From Diplocarpon mali (Eukaryota; Ascomycota; Leotiomycetes; Helotiales; Drepanopezizaceae), in NCBI GenBank assembly GCA_024741835.1, contig JAENRP010000500.1, positions 1 to 24,006 of the forward strand: DNA of 24,006 nt, given 5' to 3'. This document shows, in pieces, positions 10,161-19,941 of this stretch. The notes below the pieces were generated by a model that was given only the letters and a program-made list of their open reading frames with translations, was not told the origin of the DNA and searched no databases. Every line of letters begins with the position of its first letter. The first letter of the stretch is position 1. A program made the translations under genes and the position numbers.

Positions 10161-11445
10161 TATTATTTAAAGAACTACTTTTTAATAGTAAAGGCTTATT
10201 ATTACTTATACTTATTTTAAGAATATCCTTTACTATAGGTGCTTTAACTAAAGGGATAATAATATTAAAGTTATTTTATACTTTAAATAGTTCGCAAACG
10301 ATAAGAATAGTCTATTCGGTCTTTAGGCGACTAGTAGGTTATTAATTAGTAGGTGCGCTTAATATACTTAAGCTAAAAGAGAGGGGTTATTAATTCGGCT
10401 TAATAGTATTACTATCGACTAGTATACCTTACGAATCTCTAAGTATATAGAACTTTAAGGATAGCTCCTTCTTATTTCAAGATTTATCAAACTCAACTAC
10501 TAAGGATATAATTACTTGCCTTATATCTAGCGCATATACTATCTATTGCTTTATTATCTATTTAATATACTTAATAAATATATACTCTTTACCTTAGTCT
10601 ATTAGCTTCTTACTCTTTATACTTATAAGCTAAGACTTTAGGCTAATATAGGAGTAGCAAACGCTTTTAAAGACGTAGATATAGTCTAGGCTTAGTTTCT
10701 ATTTGAAATATGCCTTATATAGCGATATTTAAGTGCTATTGACTATTAGTCTATTACCTGTTTTATTTTATAAGTATGCGTTTACCTTAATTGCAAGGTC
10801 CTAGAATTCTAATAGTAGGTCAGCATCTTATAGTAAAGCGCAATAGTTAGTTTCTACTTGCTAAATGCTTTGCTTAGCGATACTATTCTAATAGGAACCT
10901 TTATATATTATAATTAATTTATAGCGAACTCCTTATTTTACCTATTTATTAAGCTTTGCTTTAATCTTTAATATATTATTAGATCTAATAGCTATTAGCT
11001 TTAACTAGGTCTGGCGTTCTTCTATTACTTTTTAAGTTTCTAGCTTTTTTATAAGCTTAGATTTAGTTTTAGTATAAATGGTCTATATCTATTAAGTAGA
11101 GTTATCTACTATTTAAGAAAACCAATTATTTCCTTTAATTAAGGTCGTAAATAGTCTAGTAGTATTAATAGATATTAGCGTTAGTATCGAATCTTTTTAT
11201 AGACTAAGCTTAGTTTGCATTTGATTTTATAATTTCATTAGCTTATAAATTTAATATACTAGGCGATCCTTTAGTACTTAGATCTTCTATTTTAAAGTCG
11301 AGATCTTATGCAAGCCCTTTAATTTCTTTAGCTTTAAATACGCAAATCTTTTATATATTAGCTAATACCTTAATAGGCTTTCGGCTTCTAATAGCTTTAG
11401 TAGCCTATTATCAATCGATACTTTATTATTAGCAGCTAAAAAGGA
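10161..11445 (-). pseudogene. Copia A integrase and linker to RT
   Basis: On the minus strand from 11440 down the zinc-binding segment reads VSIDNRLLKLLEAESLLRY* then LIYKRFAYLKLKKLKGLHK. The family has W-H-x-R-F-x-H-L, so His reads Tyr and Trp reads Arg or stop. The core follows with LKLIAIRSNNILKIKAKL, GVRYKLIIIYKGSY*NSIA and LLLEF*DLAIKVNAYL*NKT. The conserved C-terminal stretch is YKAYFK*KLSLDYIYVF (family PYE.W.G.KP.L.HLRVFG), then VIISLVVEFDKS near 10470. The linker below 10440 is Ser/Pro/Asn-rich and charged (RNRDLELEDTLDKRKSKRI). The second core Asp reads Asn (RSNN for R.DN). Confidence 0.85.
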
Positions 11446-11479
11446 CTAATAATAGTAGTTTAAGGTTTTGCCATTTTCC

Positions 11480-11902
11480 AATTGCAAGCCTAGCTTAGGA
11501 GTCGTTTTTAATAAAACTGCAAGATCTACTTACAATCCTAGCTTAAGAGTCGATTCTGATAAATTCGCGAATTTTACTTATAATCCTAGCCTAAGAGTCA
11601 TTTCTGCGAATTTTACTTGCGATCTTAACCTAAGAGTCATTATTAGCGAATCTGCAAAATCTATTCGCAGTCTTAGCTTAAGAGTTATTTCTATTAAATT
11701 CACTTATGATCTTAGCTTAAAAGTCATCTTTAAGGATATATTGCATTTTACTTATAGTCCTAACTTAAGAGTCATTTTTATAAATTTCATTTGCGATCCT
11801 AGCTTAAGAGTCTATCTATTCTCCTTATCCTCGCTTAATTATATTAAGGCGGAAAGTATACTTTCTTTAAAGGAATCTATTTATAAGTCCGGCCTAAGAG
11901 TT
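11480..11902 (-). repeat. In-frame array of nine palindromes inside Copia A
   Basis: Nine copies of a 24-bp palindrome-family unit start at 11480, 11528, 11576, 11615, 11663, 11702, 11750, 11789 and 11879. The spacings are 48, 48, 39, 48, 39, 48, 39 and 90 bp, all multiples of three, with a partly alternating 48/39 rhythm. On the minus, coding strand each reads like TLRLGLQV, giving a 13- or 16-residue peptide repeat such as MTLRLRSQVKFAE. The array sits between protease and integrase. The frame enters from the protease as KLTLRPDL*IDSFK and leaves as LGLQLENGKTL into the integrase zinc region. On the plus strand it also gives a 155-codon open frame with PSLRV repeats, which I take as a by-product of the palindromic symmetry. 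Confidence 0.85.
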
Positions 11903-12270
11903 AATTTCTATAATATTACCTTTAAGATAATATAAAGTTTATCTTTAATTTTAACTTTAAAGATTACTTTATAATTATTATTTATAAATTATATAAATTG
12001 ATTATTAAAAACTCTTATATAATTTAACTTTATATAAATCTTGCGATTAGATAAAAGATTAATACTTAAGCTAAGTATAAGGAGAACATTTTGCAAAAGG
12101 AAAGAAACGCTAGCGACATTCATCTTTATTATACCTATAGAGTCTATATATAACTTTCTACTACTAACCTTAATAGAGCGCCTTTTTATTTTAATAAGCG
12201 GGCCTTTAAATAGGTGGGATTTATTAGTCATATATGCTATGCAACTAATATTACTATACTAGTCGGATTT
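11903..12270 (-). pseudogene. Copia A protease (best-preserved coding remnant)
   Basis: The aspartic protease of Copia A reads on the minus strand *YSNISCIAYMTNKSHLFKG, then IKVSSRKLYIDSIGIIKMNV and FLLQNVLLILSLSINLLSNR. This matches the Copia pattern W..DSGAS.HMT...LF...G, then LKNVLYVP.L..NLLS. The Asp of D-S/T-G reads Asn, so the enzyme is dead. From 12231 to 11989 the frame has no stop for 80 codons. It is in phase with the gag frame to its right across one TAG (a lost Trp at 12256-12258). Confidence 0.85.
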
Positions 12271-13450
12271 AAGGATCTTATAAAGATCGGCTTTTAAGAT
12301 ATAAGCATCTTTATTATAATTATCGTCTAAATTATTAAAAGTGGATTCAAGTTCAGATGACCTACTATTATTATTAAAGGTATTTACTAAAGTTTTGGCT
12401 AAATAGCCTTTTCCTTTTCCTTTGCCTTTCCTTAATAGTTGCGGCCTTTGGTAGGATAAGGGCAGTTTGCTTCTTGACTTTTGCTTTAATTGCTTCTTAA
12501 TATTAAAGCTAGCGATTATATTAATCAATTGCCTTTTAACTTTACAATTAGTAATATTATAAGTACTATTATAGAAGTAGTATCCTTAATAAGCTCAAGG
12601 GCTCGTTCTGCGCTCCTTCCTCTTCTTAGGCTTATTATTGCCTTATAACGCGGCATTTGCCGATTTAAAGCGTCCTTTAAGGTCTTACTTAATAGTTTAA
12701 AAGAGGTCAATCTTCTTATAGATCTTAAGGTTAAGTTGGATAAAAAGAGATTATTTTATAATAGTAAACTTAAAAGGGAGGCTATTAAGTAAGAAATTAA
12801 AAAGCTAAGTTTCCTTAAAAGTCATAGCTATCCTAGGATCTACGGCTTTTACTCTCCTTTTTGCTTTATATAGTATAGACTAAGTAGAGTCTATATTTAT
12901 ATCTATATCCTTATTATCTTTATCTTTTCTATACTAAAATGAAGTAATCTGCTATAGTAGATGCTAGGTATTAAAGGTAGTTATTTAAGAGTATTTTACC
13001 TTTAAAGTATCCTATCTTATCTTTATATTATTATAAACTTAAATAAAATCTTAATCTTTATTGCTTAAACCTCTATTAATCTTAAGCTTATATTTAGCTA
13101 AGGCTAGCTTATACTCCTTTTCCTTTTTTATATTTAAAATCTGCCTTTAGGATTCTTAATTATTATTTACTAAAGCTCTTAAGCTAAGCTTATTTAATAT
13201 ATTTGGCAAATCCTTAGCAGTTGTATTAGCTATTAAAGTAGAAGTAGACGAATTAGTAAAAGGAGTATAGGAGGCTATTCTCGCATATTTAATAAGTGTC
13301 TTTTAAATCGCTATTTCGATGCCTTTGCTCTTAAAGTAAAGCTTTAAATTATCGAACTATTATTACTAGTTCTTTTAAAAGAGTTAAAGGTCTTTAGGTC
13401 TGGTGTTTCAATCGGAATCGGAAGCTATTGCCGTTTCTAATAGAATTGCG
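12259..13450 (-). pseudogene. Copia A gag with zinc-knuckle remnant
   Basis: On the minus strand gag begins near 13440 with ETAIASDSD*NTRPKDL, followed by *FDNLKLYFKSKGIEIAI*K and KYARIASYTPFTNSSTS. The early W.QWF...L...G pattern is typical of Copia gag. Lower down it reads INRGLSNKD and GNNKPKKRKERRTSP, a basic stretch. Then comes GYYFYNSTYNITNC near 12600-12557, a CCHC knuckle (C-x2-C-x3-H-x4-C) in which two Cys and the His now read Tyr. The C-terminal 89 codons (12528-12259) are stop-free and include a Lys/Gly run, RKGKGKGKG. Gag joins the protease in the same frame. The start codon is not decidable. Confidence 0.8.
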
Positions 13451-13477
13451 TTTAAAATCAAATAAATTAAATAGTTA

Positions 13478-13735
13478 AAGGCACTCCTCTTATCGAAAAG
13501 TTGAAATGATTAAATAGCAGGTATTATAAAAGTATTAAATAAGGAGGAAGTCCTCTTATCGAAAAGGGTTTTTAGGCTATAACGCAGGGAATCATACCTC
13601 TTACGAAATATAGTAAAGTAAGGAATCACACCTCTTGCAGTACTAAAGGGTTATAAAGCAAGGAATCATACCTCTTATAATACAGGTTAGCTAAATAGGG
13701 AATCATACCTCCTATTCGCCAATTACTTACCTCTT
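13478..13735 (-). repeat. Short tandem repeats in the Copia A leader
   Basis: Between the primer-binding site and gag the motif GGGAATCATACCTCTT (or close) occurs four times, at 13587, 13621, 13661 and 13698. CCTCTTATCGAAAAG occurs twice, near 13486 and 13552. Read on the element strand these are AAGAGGTATGATTCCC-type repeats. They could be packaging or translation-control sequence of the leader RNA, but nothing here shows a function. Confidence 0.7.
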
Positions 13736-13821
13736 ACTATAAGTCTTATTCAACTTTCTACTAATAGTTGCAGTGCAAGTACTTTCTAAAGGAAGTTAAT
13801 AATCTATTATTAATCTAGCTA

Positions 13822-13834
13822 GGGCTTATAACCT
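13822..13834 (-). other. Primer-binding site of Copia A (initiator tRNA-Met anticodon arm)
   Basis: The plus strand reads GGGCTTATAACCT beside the 5' LTR, against GGGCTCATAACCC in the anticodon arm of initiator tRNA-Met. The first twelve bases differ only by one RIP-type C-to-T. Copia B uses the same site, so both would be primed by a half tRNA rather than by the tRNA 3' end. Confidence 0.65.
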
Positions 13835-14029
13835 ATTAAGCTTAAGTAAGTTGGTGTAGTAGGTAAAGGAGGCTTTTAAAGGTCGATGGTCGATATATTA
13901 GTAAGAGTTAAGGAAGGAAGGTTACCCCTTTCTTCCCTATAGCTATATACGTATTAATATCCTACTGATTAAGCAGTAGGGTCATATGATAATACATCGG
14001 AGTGATAGCTATATCACCTATCTCAATAT
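13835..14029 (-). repeat. 5' LTR of Copia A
   Basis: This is the 195-bp partner of 291-485. Its right half is less mutated (GTCATATGATAATACATCGG against GTTATATAATAATACATTAG). It carries the inverted repeat CCTACTG...CAGTAGG at 13961-13980. Confidence 0.88.
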
Positions 14030-14034
14030 ACTAT
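14030..14034. repeat. Target-site duplication of Copia A, right copy (ACTAT)
   Basis: Exact partner of 286-290. The Gypsy frame continues from here. Confidence 0.75.
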
Positions 14035-14630
14035 TGCATTTAGATTAAGGATTTTACTAAAAAGGCAGTACTTATTTATGCTTTATTTTAAAAAGAGGCT
14101 GAGTTTTAATAGGAGGAACTTTATATAAAGGCTATAAAACAACTAAAGCAAGCGTTACTTAAAGCGCTATATCTAATTAAAATAGACTATAGAGCTGACG
14201 CTAGGCCAATTATACTAATAGTTAATATAAGCTTAATCAGATAGGGTACTATCCTTTAATAAGCTAATAGCTAATAGAAAAGACATTTAGCTTACTTTAA
14301 AAGTAGTCTTTAGAATCTAATAGAGAAAAAGTATAATATTATTAAATAAGAATGCAAAGGCGCCTTAAAGGTAATAAAAAAGATAAAAAGCGACCTTTAT
14401 AGCACTTACTTTATCTTTGAAACTAATACTAAAGTGCTAGTAGAATAATTAAATAAAGCTGCAAGCGATCTATTAAAAGCCTTACTAATAAAATAGATTG
14501 CTTAAATAAGACTAATAGACTTTAAAGTCAAATATATTTTAAAAATAAAAAACACTCTTGCTAATAGCCTTTTAAAAAGAACTTATCCCTACCTCTTTAA
14601 TTTAATTAAAGAAAATAAAATGAATATTAA
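14035..14630 (+). pseudogene. Ty3/Gypsy RT end and RNase H (right fragment)
   Basis: This continues 3-290 in the frame of base 14029. It reads CI*IKDFTKKAVLIYALF*K and then the RT-RNase H junction, *LK*ALLKALYLIKIDYRADA. RNase H follows with VNISLIR*GTIL* (family VDAS..G.GA.L.Q, with the first catalytic Asp read as Asn at 14224), then NLIEKKYNIIK*ECKGALK. The end reads LVE*LNKAASDLLKALLIK* and DFKVKYILKIKNTLANSLLKR (family F...H.PGK.N.VAD.LSR). Trp and Gln positions are stops. Inactive. Confidence 0.9.
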
Positions 14631-14687
14631 TAAGTAAGTAAAAAATAAAGTTGATTATCTATTAATATATTACCTTAAAGGGACTCG

Positions 14688-14710
14688 ACTCGCGGTCCTA
14701 GCCTGCGAGT
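14688..14710. repeat. Palindrome copy in Gypsy pol
   Basis: Arms ACTCGCGGTC and GCCTGCGAGT around CTA. It is among the least mutated copies. In the pol frame it reads RLAVLACEL, a different frame from most copies, and lies between RNase H and the integrase zinc motif. Confidence 0.8.
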
Positions 14711-16122
14711 TAAATAAGAGAATTTTATTACCTAACTACTTAAGTGACTTTAAAGAAATCGCAAAATTTTTAATTACACTTAAACAATTAAAGATAGTTT
14801 CTCTTAAGGATTTTCAGAAGTTTAAAGCTAAAGCTTTGATTTATCTAATATAAGGAAGGCGGTTATTTAAAAGGAGCGATAACTTATTTTCTATATAACT
14901 CTATTTAAATAATAATAAACTATAAGCTAAGGTTATTTAAGATATTTATAAGGAGATGGGCTATTAAAGGGCTAAGTCTATGTACTATTAGCTTTTAAGA
15001 AAATTCTTTTAGAAAGGTTCTTTTAAAGACTGTAAAGCTTTTATAAAAAGCTATATCCCTTATTAGAAATGAAAACTTAATTGTAAAGAGAATCCCTTAT
15101 TCCTAACTTAGATATTAGGCCTTTTTTACAAAATTAGCTTTGATATTATATAAGTACTAACTATTAAGAATAGGATAATATATTTTATTTTAATAAAAGA
15201 AGACTTATTAGAATAGCTTAAAGGACGACTTTTAAAATCTACTAACTTTGAATCTATTGCGAAGTTCCTTTAAGAAAACGTAGTCTATCGCTATAGACTT
15301 TTTAATAAACTAACTATTAATAGAAGCTTTAAAAATAAAGGAGTAGTTAAAGCTTTTTTATAAAAATATAGTATTAAATGGGTTTAAATCTTAGCATATA
15401 ATTCGAAAGCTAATAGAATAGTAGAATAAGGATACTATAATATTCTTAATAGTCTATTTAAAGTTACTTATAAAGGATTTAAGGATTAGATAAAACACTT
15501 TTATAAAATACTCTTTACTTATCGAATAATAATTTATAAACCAATTAAAATTATACTATTCTTTCTTATCTATAATAGAGAGGCATAGCTCCCTATTAAA
15601 TCTTAATAGCCTATTTAAAGATTATTCAACTATAGTCAAATTTAGAACCGTTTTAATTTGCTTATAATAAGATACTAATAACTTAAGCTTTAAAATATAG
15701 ATATAAAAGAGATTATCTTATAAAAGAAATAATATTAAGAAAAAGCTAAGGAAGCATAGGCTACTTCTAAAGTACTTAAGACTTACCCTATTTAAAAAGA
15801 TAATCATATTTTAATTTATAATATTATAAGAAGTATTAATATATTAGCAGATACTAAATTTAACTATTAATAGCTTGGCTTATTTAAGGTTAAATCTAAG
15901 TAGAAAGAAAAGGGATACTATTCTCTTTAAGAACTTAATAGAATTGATATTAAAGGAACCTTTGCAACCAATCGATTAAAGCGCTTTTATTAATATAACT
16001 AGACCTTATTCCTTTTAAAAGACAAATTAGAAATTGATATAACCTCCGAATCTTTTGCAAGAACCGATAGTAATATAAGTAATTTTAAACCTTTAAATAA
16101 AGACTAAGATTTTTCCAACTTA

Positions 16123-16145
16123 ACTTATAAGCTAGTCTTATAAGT
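16123..16145. repeat. Palindrome copy near the end of Gypsy pol
   Basis: Arms ACTTATAAG and CTTATAAGT are perfectly complementary around CTAGT. In the pol frame it reads LTYKLVL*V, matching the T-x-x-x-x-L-x-V pattern. Confidence 0.7.
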
Positions 16146-16239
16146 AAAGAATATTAAAATACCTAATTAATCGCAACCTTAAGTTATTATTCTTAAAATA
16201 TCTAAAGAACGCAAATAGGAATATTAAACGATTTCCTAG

Positions 16240-16560
16240 CCTATTAATTGTCTTAACTTCCTTTAATCCTTATTTTTATATTTTTAGCAAAGTCGCCTCT
16301 TTTATTATTTAAGATATAGATCTTTTAGGATTACTTTAAATTCTTACTTACTTTAACTTATTTTACATTTTTAATATAAGCCTTTAATTATAATATTCCT
16401 ATTACTTTCCTTAAATAATAAATAAAAAGTCCAATTTCCTTAATATATATATAGTAAACCTATTGCAGCTTATATGCCTTTTTAATTCTTATATCCTATT
16501 AAATTCTCTTATTTATACTCCTTATCTTTTATAAATAATATACTTTTAAAGAACTTATAA
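16240..16560. other. Spacer between Gypsy pol and the first large frame
   Basis: This is very AT-rich, pyrimidine-rich on the plus strand, with stops in all frames. It looks like a leader or promoter region for the large frame that starts at 16561. I see no LTR with a partner elsewhere in the window, so the Gypsy 3' end is not identified. Confidence 0.4.
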
Positions 16561-17385
16561 ATGGTTTTATCTACTATAATAAGAGATAAATAAATACTAA
16601 TTATAAACTTCTCTTAAGATAGTAAAGCTATTATATTATTAAAGAGCTTCAAATCGACTTACGCAGCCTTAGGAGATATAAAGTAATAAAAACTCCTTTT
16701 AGCTTATGCGAATGCTATTAATAACCTTTTAACCTAAGTGGCCCTTAGAATTCTTTAATTTAACGACTTCTTAATTAAAGAATTAAGATTAAAGGGAATC
16801 TCTAAAGAGGAATTCTTAGCTAATATAGATTAATATATAACCTTGGCCGATACTTTTAAAATAGACTAAGATAAAAGGGAAAAATCTATTCAATAACTGA
16901 ATAATTTAGCTATTAATAAGAGAGGACTCCTATTTCGTTTACGCTTTTTAATAAATATTGATTCTAATAATAGAAGGCAAGTATTATTAAAAATTCTTAA
17001 GGAAAATACTCTTATAGCTAAAGCTATTTAGATTCTCAATTTCTTTATTATTTAAAAAGGAGTAGTAAAATTCTAAGGCAATCGAATTCGCAGTTGCAGA
17101 TTTATAGGCCTATCTAATATAGTACTTATAGTAGCTAATAAGGCTATAAAAAGATCAAATTAAGCTATAGATATTACCTTACTTAATAGTACTATTATTA
17201 ATATACTAGGGCTTTGCGCTTCTACTTATAATTTGCTTATTTTAAAAGAGAACTGGACTCTTATGCTAAGGTTTAAATAAGATTTCTTTAATAATAAAGA
17301 AGGGAATTAATTATTTATAATTAAGCCTACCTTAAAATTCGCTTCTTAGCCTAAAGATATAATAAGTATTAAACTATATAATTTG

Positions 17386-17408
17386 ACTCGCAGTTTTAAA
17401 CTAAAAGT
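17386..17408. repeat. Palindrome copy in large frame 1, first position
   Basis: The left arm ACTCGCAG is kept and the right half is degenerate (CTAAAAGT). In frame it reads LTRSFKLKV. It corresponds to 21316 in the paralogue. Confidence 0.6.
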
Positions 17409-18771
17409 TAAAAGTAAGAATTTTAAAACTAGACCTAACTTGCCTCTTATTAAAATGATTTTAAAAACTGCTACTAAACAAACTGCTTAAACGCTTAGCG
17501 TAGCCTCTTTAGAATTTTCGGAATCTTTAAAGGACTCTCCTTTAGCTAAATAACCAATTTAAGCTCAACCTTTAAAAAGGATAGATCATTTGATAGCTAC
17601 CTTAGCTAATTTATAATTTAAAACTAAAGGATTGCGCGCTTGCTTAAACTCCTTCTTTAATAACTTAAAGGAGCTAGCTTTTAATTTCTTTATATTTATA
17701 TACAACTGTTTTAAAAACGATACTATAAGGAAAGACCCTATTCCTACTACTTTAAAGACAATTAAAAGAGCTATTAGATAGATTTAATAGCTTATCTTAG
17801 ATAAGTTCGCCCTTATAGATATTATTCAATTCTTTAATAATTATAAAAGTTAAGAACCTAGTCTCTCAGATGCTAAGCGAGATTTTTTTATCTTATAAGA
17901 AAGAAAACGCAAAGAGGAATCTATTAATTAAAATATTTATAATTATAGTAATATACCTTAATCGGTTATTCTTAACCTTAAGCTTAAAGAATAATATAAT
18001 ATTTAAGTATCCTTTATAATAAAAACTTACTTTCAATAGTATCTTCCTAGTATAAGAATCGAAGGGAAAAGACTTTGCGACCTTTATATTCGCTCTCTTT
18101 TAGTTTACTATAGTCTTAATTATAAAGGATTTAATATTAATAAAACTATTAAATACTTTAAACTTCTTTATATAGTAGAAGATATCGATCTTTTTCTAAT
18201 CCACTTTAATAATTAATTCTTTATCTCTTTAAAGATATGCAAATCCAATCTATTAATAATAGAGGCATCTTTAAGTGCTATAAAATTCAAGGCTGATCCT
18301 AAAGCCTTAAAGGTATTAAAGCCGATTGAATAGAATAATTCTTTCTTTTCGATATTATTAAGTAATAAATAGTAAGAGGAAATAGAGGAAGAAGGGTCAA
18401 TTGTAATGCCTAAACCCTTTAAATGCCGATTCCTAATAGACAATTTTACTACTGATAATAGTACTTTTATAAGTATATTCCTCTCTATTATAAGATAAGA
18501 AGTAGAGATATACCTTTATCACTTCCGCCTTATAGATAGCGCGACCTTTATACCTTCTTATTTTCTTTATAATATAATATTCAGTCTTACTTAATAAGTC
18601 CTTTAAATGTACTATAGACTCTACCTCTTAGCTATAATAATAAAAAGTAAAGGAACCTATTAGCTTATAGCCTACCTTAAACCTCCCTAATTGATTGGCC
18701 TTAGTCTTTATAATCAAGTTGTTTTAATAAAGAGAGATATAAGTGCTATTAATAAAGAAATTCTAATTATT

Positions 18772-18795
18772 ACTTATAGTCCTAGCCTTTAAGTT
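18772..18795. repeat. Palindrome copy in large frame 1, second position
   Basis: ACTTATAGTC, CTA, GCCTTTAAGT. In frame it reads TYSPSL*V. It corresponds to 22732 in the paralogue. Confidence 0.75.
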
Positions 18796-19656
18796 AATTT
18801 TATTAAAAAGTAAGTCTTAGATTATCAAATCCTATCAATCGGATAAGGGCTAGCTTTTAGAAGCCTTAATAAGTAGGTCGGCTCTTAATCGAATATAAAA
18901 CTCACTTTATTCGCAAAGAAGATAAGTCGATAGACTTCTTAAGTACTTAATTTAAAATCTCAATTAGCTTAAATAATTATAAAATTAAATCAAAAGGAGA
19001 TCTTGCGACCTATTATTAATAATAGTAATCCAATTATAGTAATAATTAAATAGGGACATCTTCTTAAAATGCTTTTAAACAATTCTTATAAGACTAGTGG
19101 TTTTATAGCCTTTTGTAATAACTATATAGCTATTTATAATAAGAATACCTTAGAAAATGAGATTCGAATCTCTAATTTTATCTTTTCAATCTCTACTCTA
19201 AAGTAACCCTTAGTACCTTAATAGATTAATGCAAGTAGAACTACTATACCTTTTAAGGCAGCTTTTTATCTTAAGAACTGCGGCAGCCTTTTTAAAGCTA
19301 TTATTAGTCGACGCTCTTAGATAGATCTATTAGTTATAATTAAAGTATAAGAGTTATTTCTTTTTAATAAAGACGAATTGAAAATCCACCTTATAAAATA
19401 TAATCAAAGGCTTTTCAATGCCCTTATTAAGGCTTAGACAAACGTTATAAATACTAAGTCGCTTCTTTATAGACTTAAGTCTTAGGGATAGTATAATAAT
19501 ATAAATGCTATCTAAGAGCTTAATGCACTAATTAATAAAGATATTATTATAAGAAAATTCGGAAAAGAGATAAGCCGTAATACTAGTATAATACTAGACC
19601 CTAATTTAGGAACCAATCTCCTATTTTTACCCTTAAGCTTAAAAACGCTAAGACTG

Positions 19657-19679
19657 ACTCGCGAGCCTAGCCTGCGAGT
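19657..19679. repeat. Palindrome copy in large frame 1, third position
   Basis: Arms ACTCGCGAGC and GCCTGCGAGT around CTA; one of the best-preserved copies, rich in CpG. In frame it reads LTREPSLRV. It corresponds to 23554 in the paralogue. Confidence 0.85.
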
Positions 19680-19941
19680 AAGGTTAGACTTGGCTAGCTT
19701 TAGCCTATAAGATAGTTCGGATAAATCTCGGCTACTAAATCTAGGGGTACTAATAGAAGATCCTTTAAAAGAGGTCCCTAAAGCTAAGAAATCGCTAAAA
19801 AGTAAGAACTAGCGCAAGAGAAGAAGGCTCTAAAGTAATAATAAAACCGACAATTGAGTTAAGCGATCTGGAGAATCTAGCCTATCTCTTTTAGAAAGGA
19901 CCATTTAAAGAACTTACGAATTAAAGTTGAATTTTTTTTAA

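Larger units (their letters stand above)
291..14029 (-). mobile_element. Ty1/Copia retrotransposon (Copia A), RIP-inactivated, interrupted by Copia B
   Basis: This is a complete but dead Copia element on the minus strand, inserted in the Gypsy pol. Read from right to left it has a 5' LTR (13835-14029), a primer-binding site, a leader with short repeats, gag, protease, a palindrome/peptide-repeat array, integrase, reverse transcriptase (split by Copia B), RNase H, three more palindromes, a purine tract and a 3' LTR (291-485). Without Copia B and one target-duplication copy it is about 6.1 kb, a normal Copia length. The order protease-integrase-RT-RNase H defines Ty1/Copia. The two LTRs differ only by transitions (19 in 195 by hand count), as expected for RIP. 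Confidence 0.88.
14631..16239 (+). pseudogene. Ty3/Gypsy integrase, C-terminal part of pol
   Basis: The frame of the RNase H continues without shift. The zinc-binding motif reads DIYKEMGY at 14941, with both His now Tyr, and SYIPY* with the Cys pair now Tyr at 15052 and 15061. The core reads FDIIxV (Asp kept, 15142), LTINRSFKNKG (second Asp read as Asn, 15319) and NRIVE (Glu kept, 15424). Next come FKD*IKHFYKILFTYRTI and LFFLIYNREA*LPIKS, the usual GPY/F-side region. The C-terminus NRLKRFY*Y**TLFLLKDKL is typical of Gypsy polyproteins after the integrase. Two palindromes (14688, 16123) are read through in frame. The natural stop cannot be told from RIP stops; I place the end near 16239. Confidence 0.88.
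16561..19941 (+). pseudogene. Large unknown protein 1 (paralogue of 20344-23901)
   Basis: I do not recognise this family. A single frame runs about 1,127 codons with no frameshift; its stops are TAA/TAG of the RIP type, plus a TGA near the end. It starts at the ATG at 16561 (MVLSTIIRDK); an earlier start cannot be excluded. Landmarks are FNDFLIKELRLKGISKEEF (residues about 67-85), AKAI*ILNFFII*KGVVKF (about 153-171), and MYYRLYLLAIIIKSKGTY* near 18616. The C-terminus is basic: KAKKSLKSKN*RKRRRL, a likely nuclear localisation signal ending at 19830. It has no visible zinc knuckle, protease or polymerase motif and no membrane segment. Palindromes at 17386, 18772 and 19657 are read in frame. It may be a gag-like protein, an accessory gene of a large element, or a repeat-amplified host gene. 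The end is either the TAA at 19831 or that at 19939. Confidence 0.7.

Noticed and set aside
11480..11902. CRISPR array
   Set aside because: The units are diverged palindromes in phase with a retrotransposon polyprotein in a fungal-type sequence, spacers partly resemble one another, and no cas genes are present.
11468..11935. A 155-codon plus-strand frame with PSLRV repeats as a real gene
   Set aside because: It is antisense to the Copia A frame, which runs continuously from protease to integrase here. The palindromic units make both strands open and repetitive.
12041..12262. A 73-codon plus-strand open frame
   Set aside because: It is antisense to the Copia A protease.
12525..12710. A 61-codon minus-strand open frame
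   Set aside because: It is out of phase with Copia A gag; the gag frame with its basic stretch and zinc-knuckle remnant passes through the same bases.
18213..18443. A 76-codon minus-strand open frame
   Set aside because: It is antisense to large frame 1, whose reading continues on both sides.
18650..18760. A deaminase-like signature (L.AYLK..QLIG.S) in large frame 1
   Set aside because: The required His-Ala-Glu and Cys-x2-Cys are not seen in either paralogue, even allowing for RIP changes, so no enzyme call is made.
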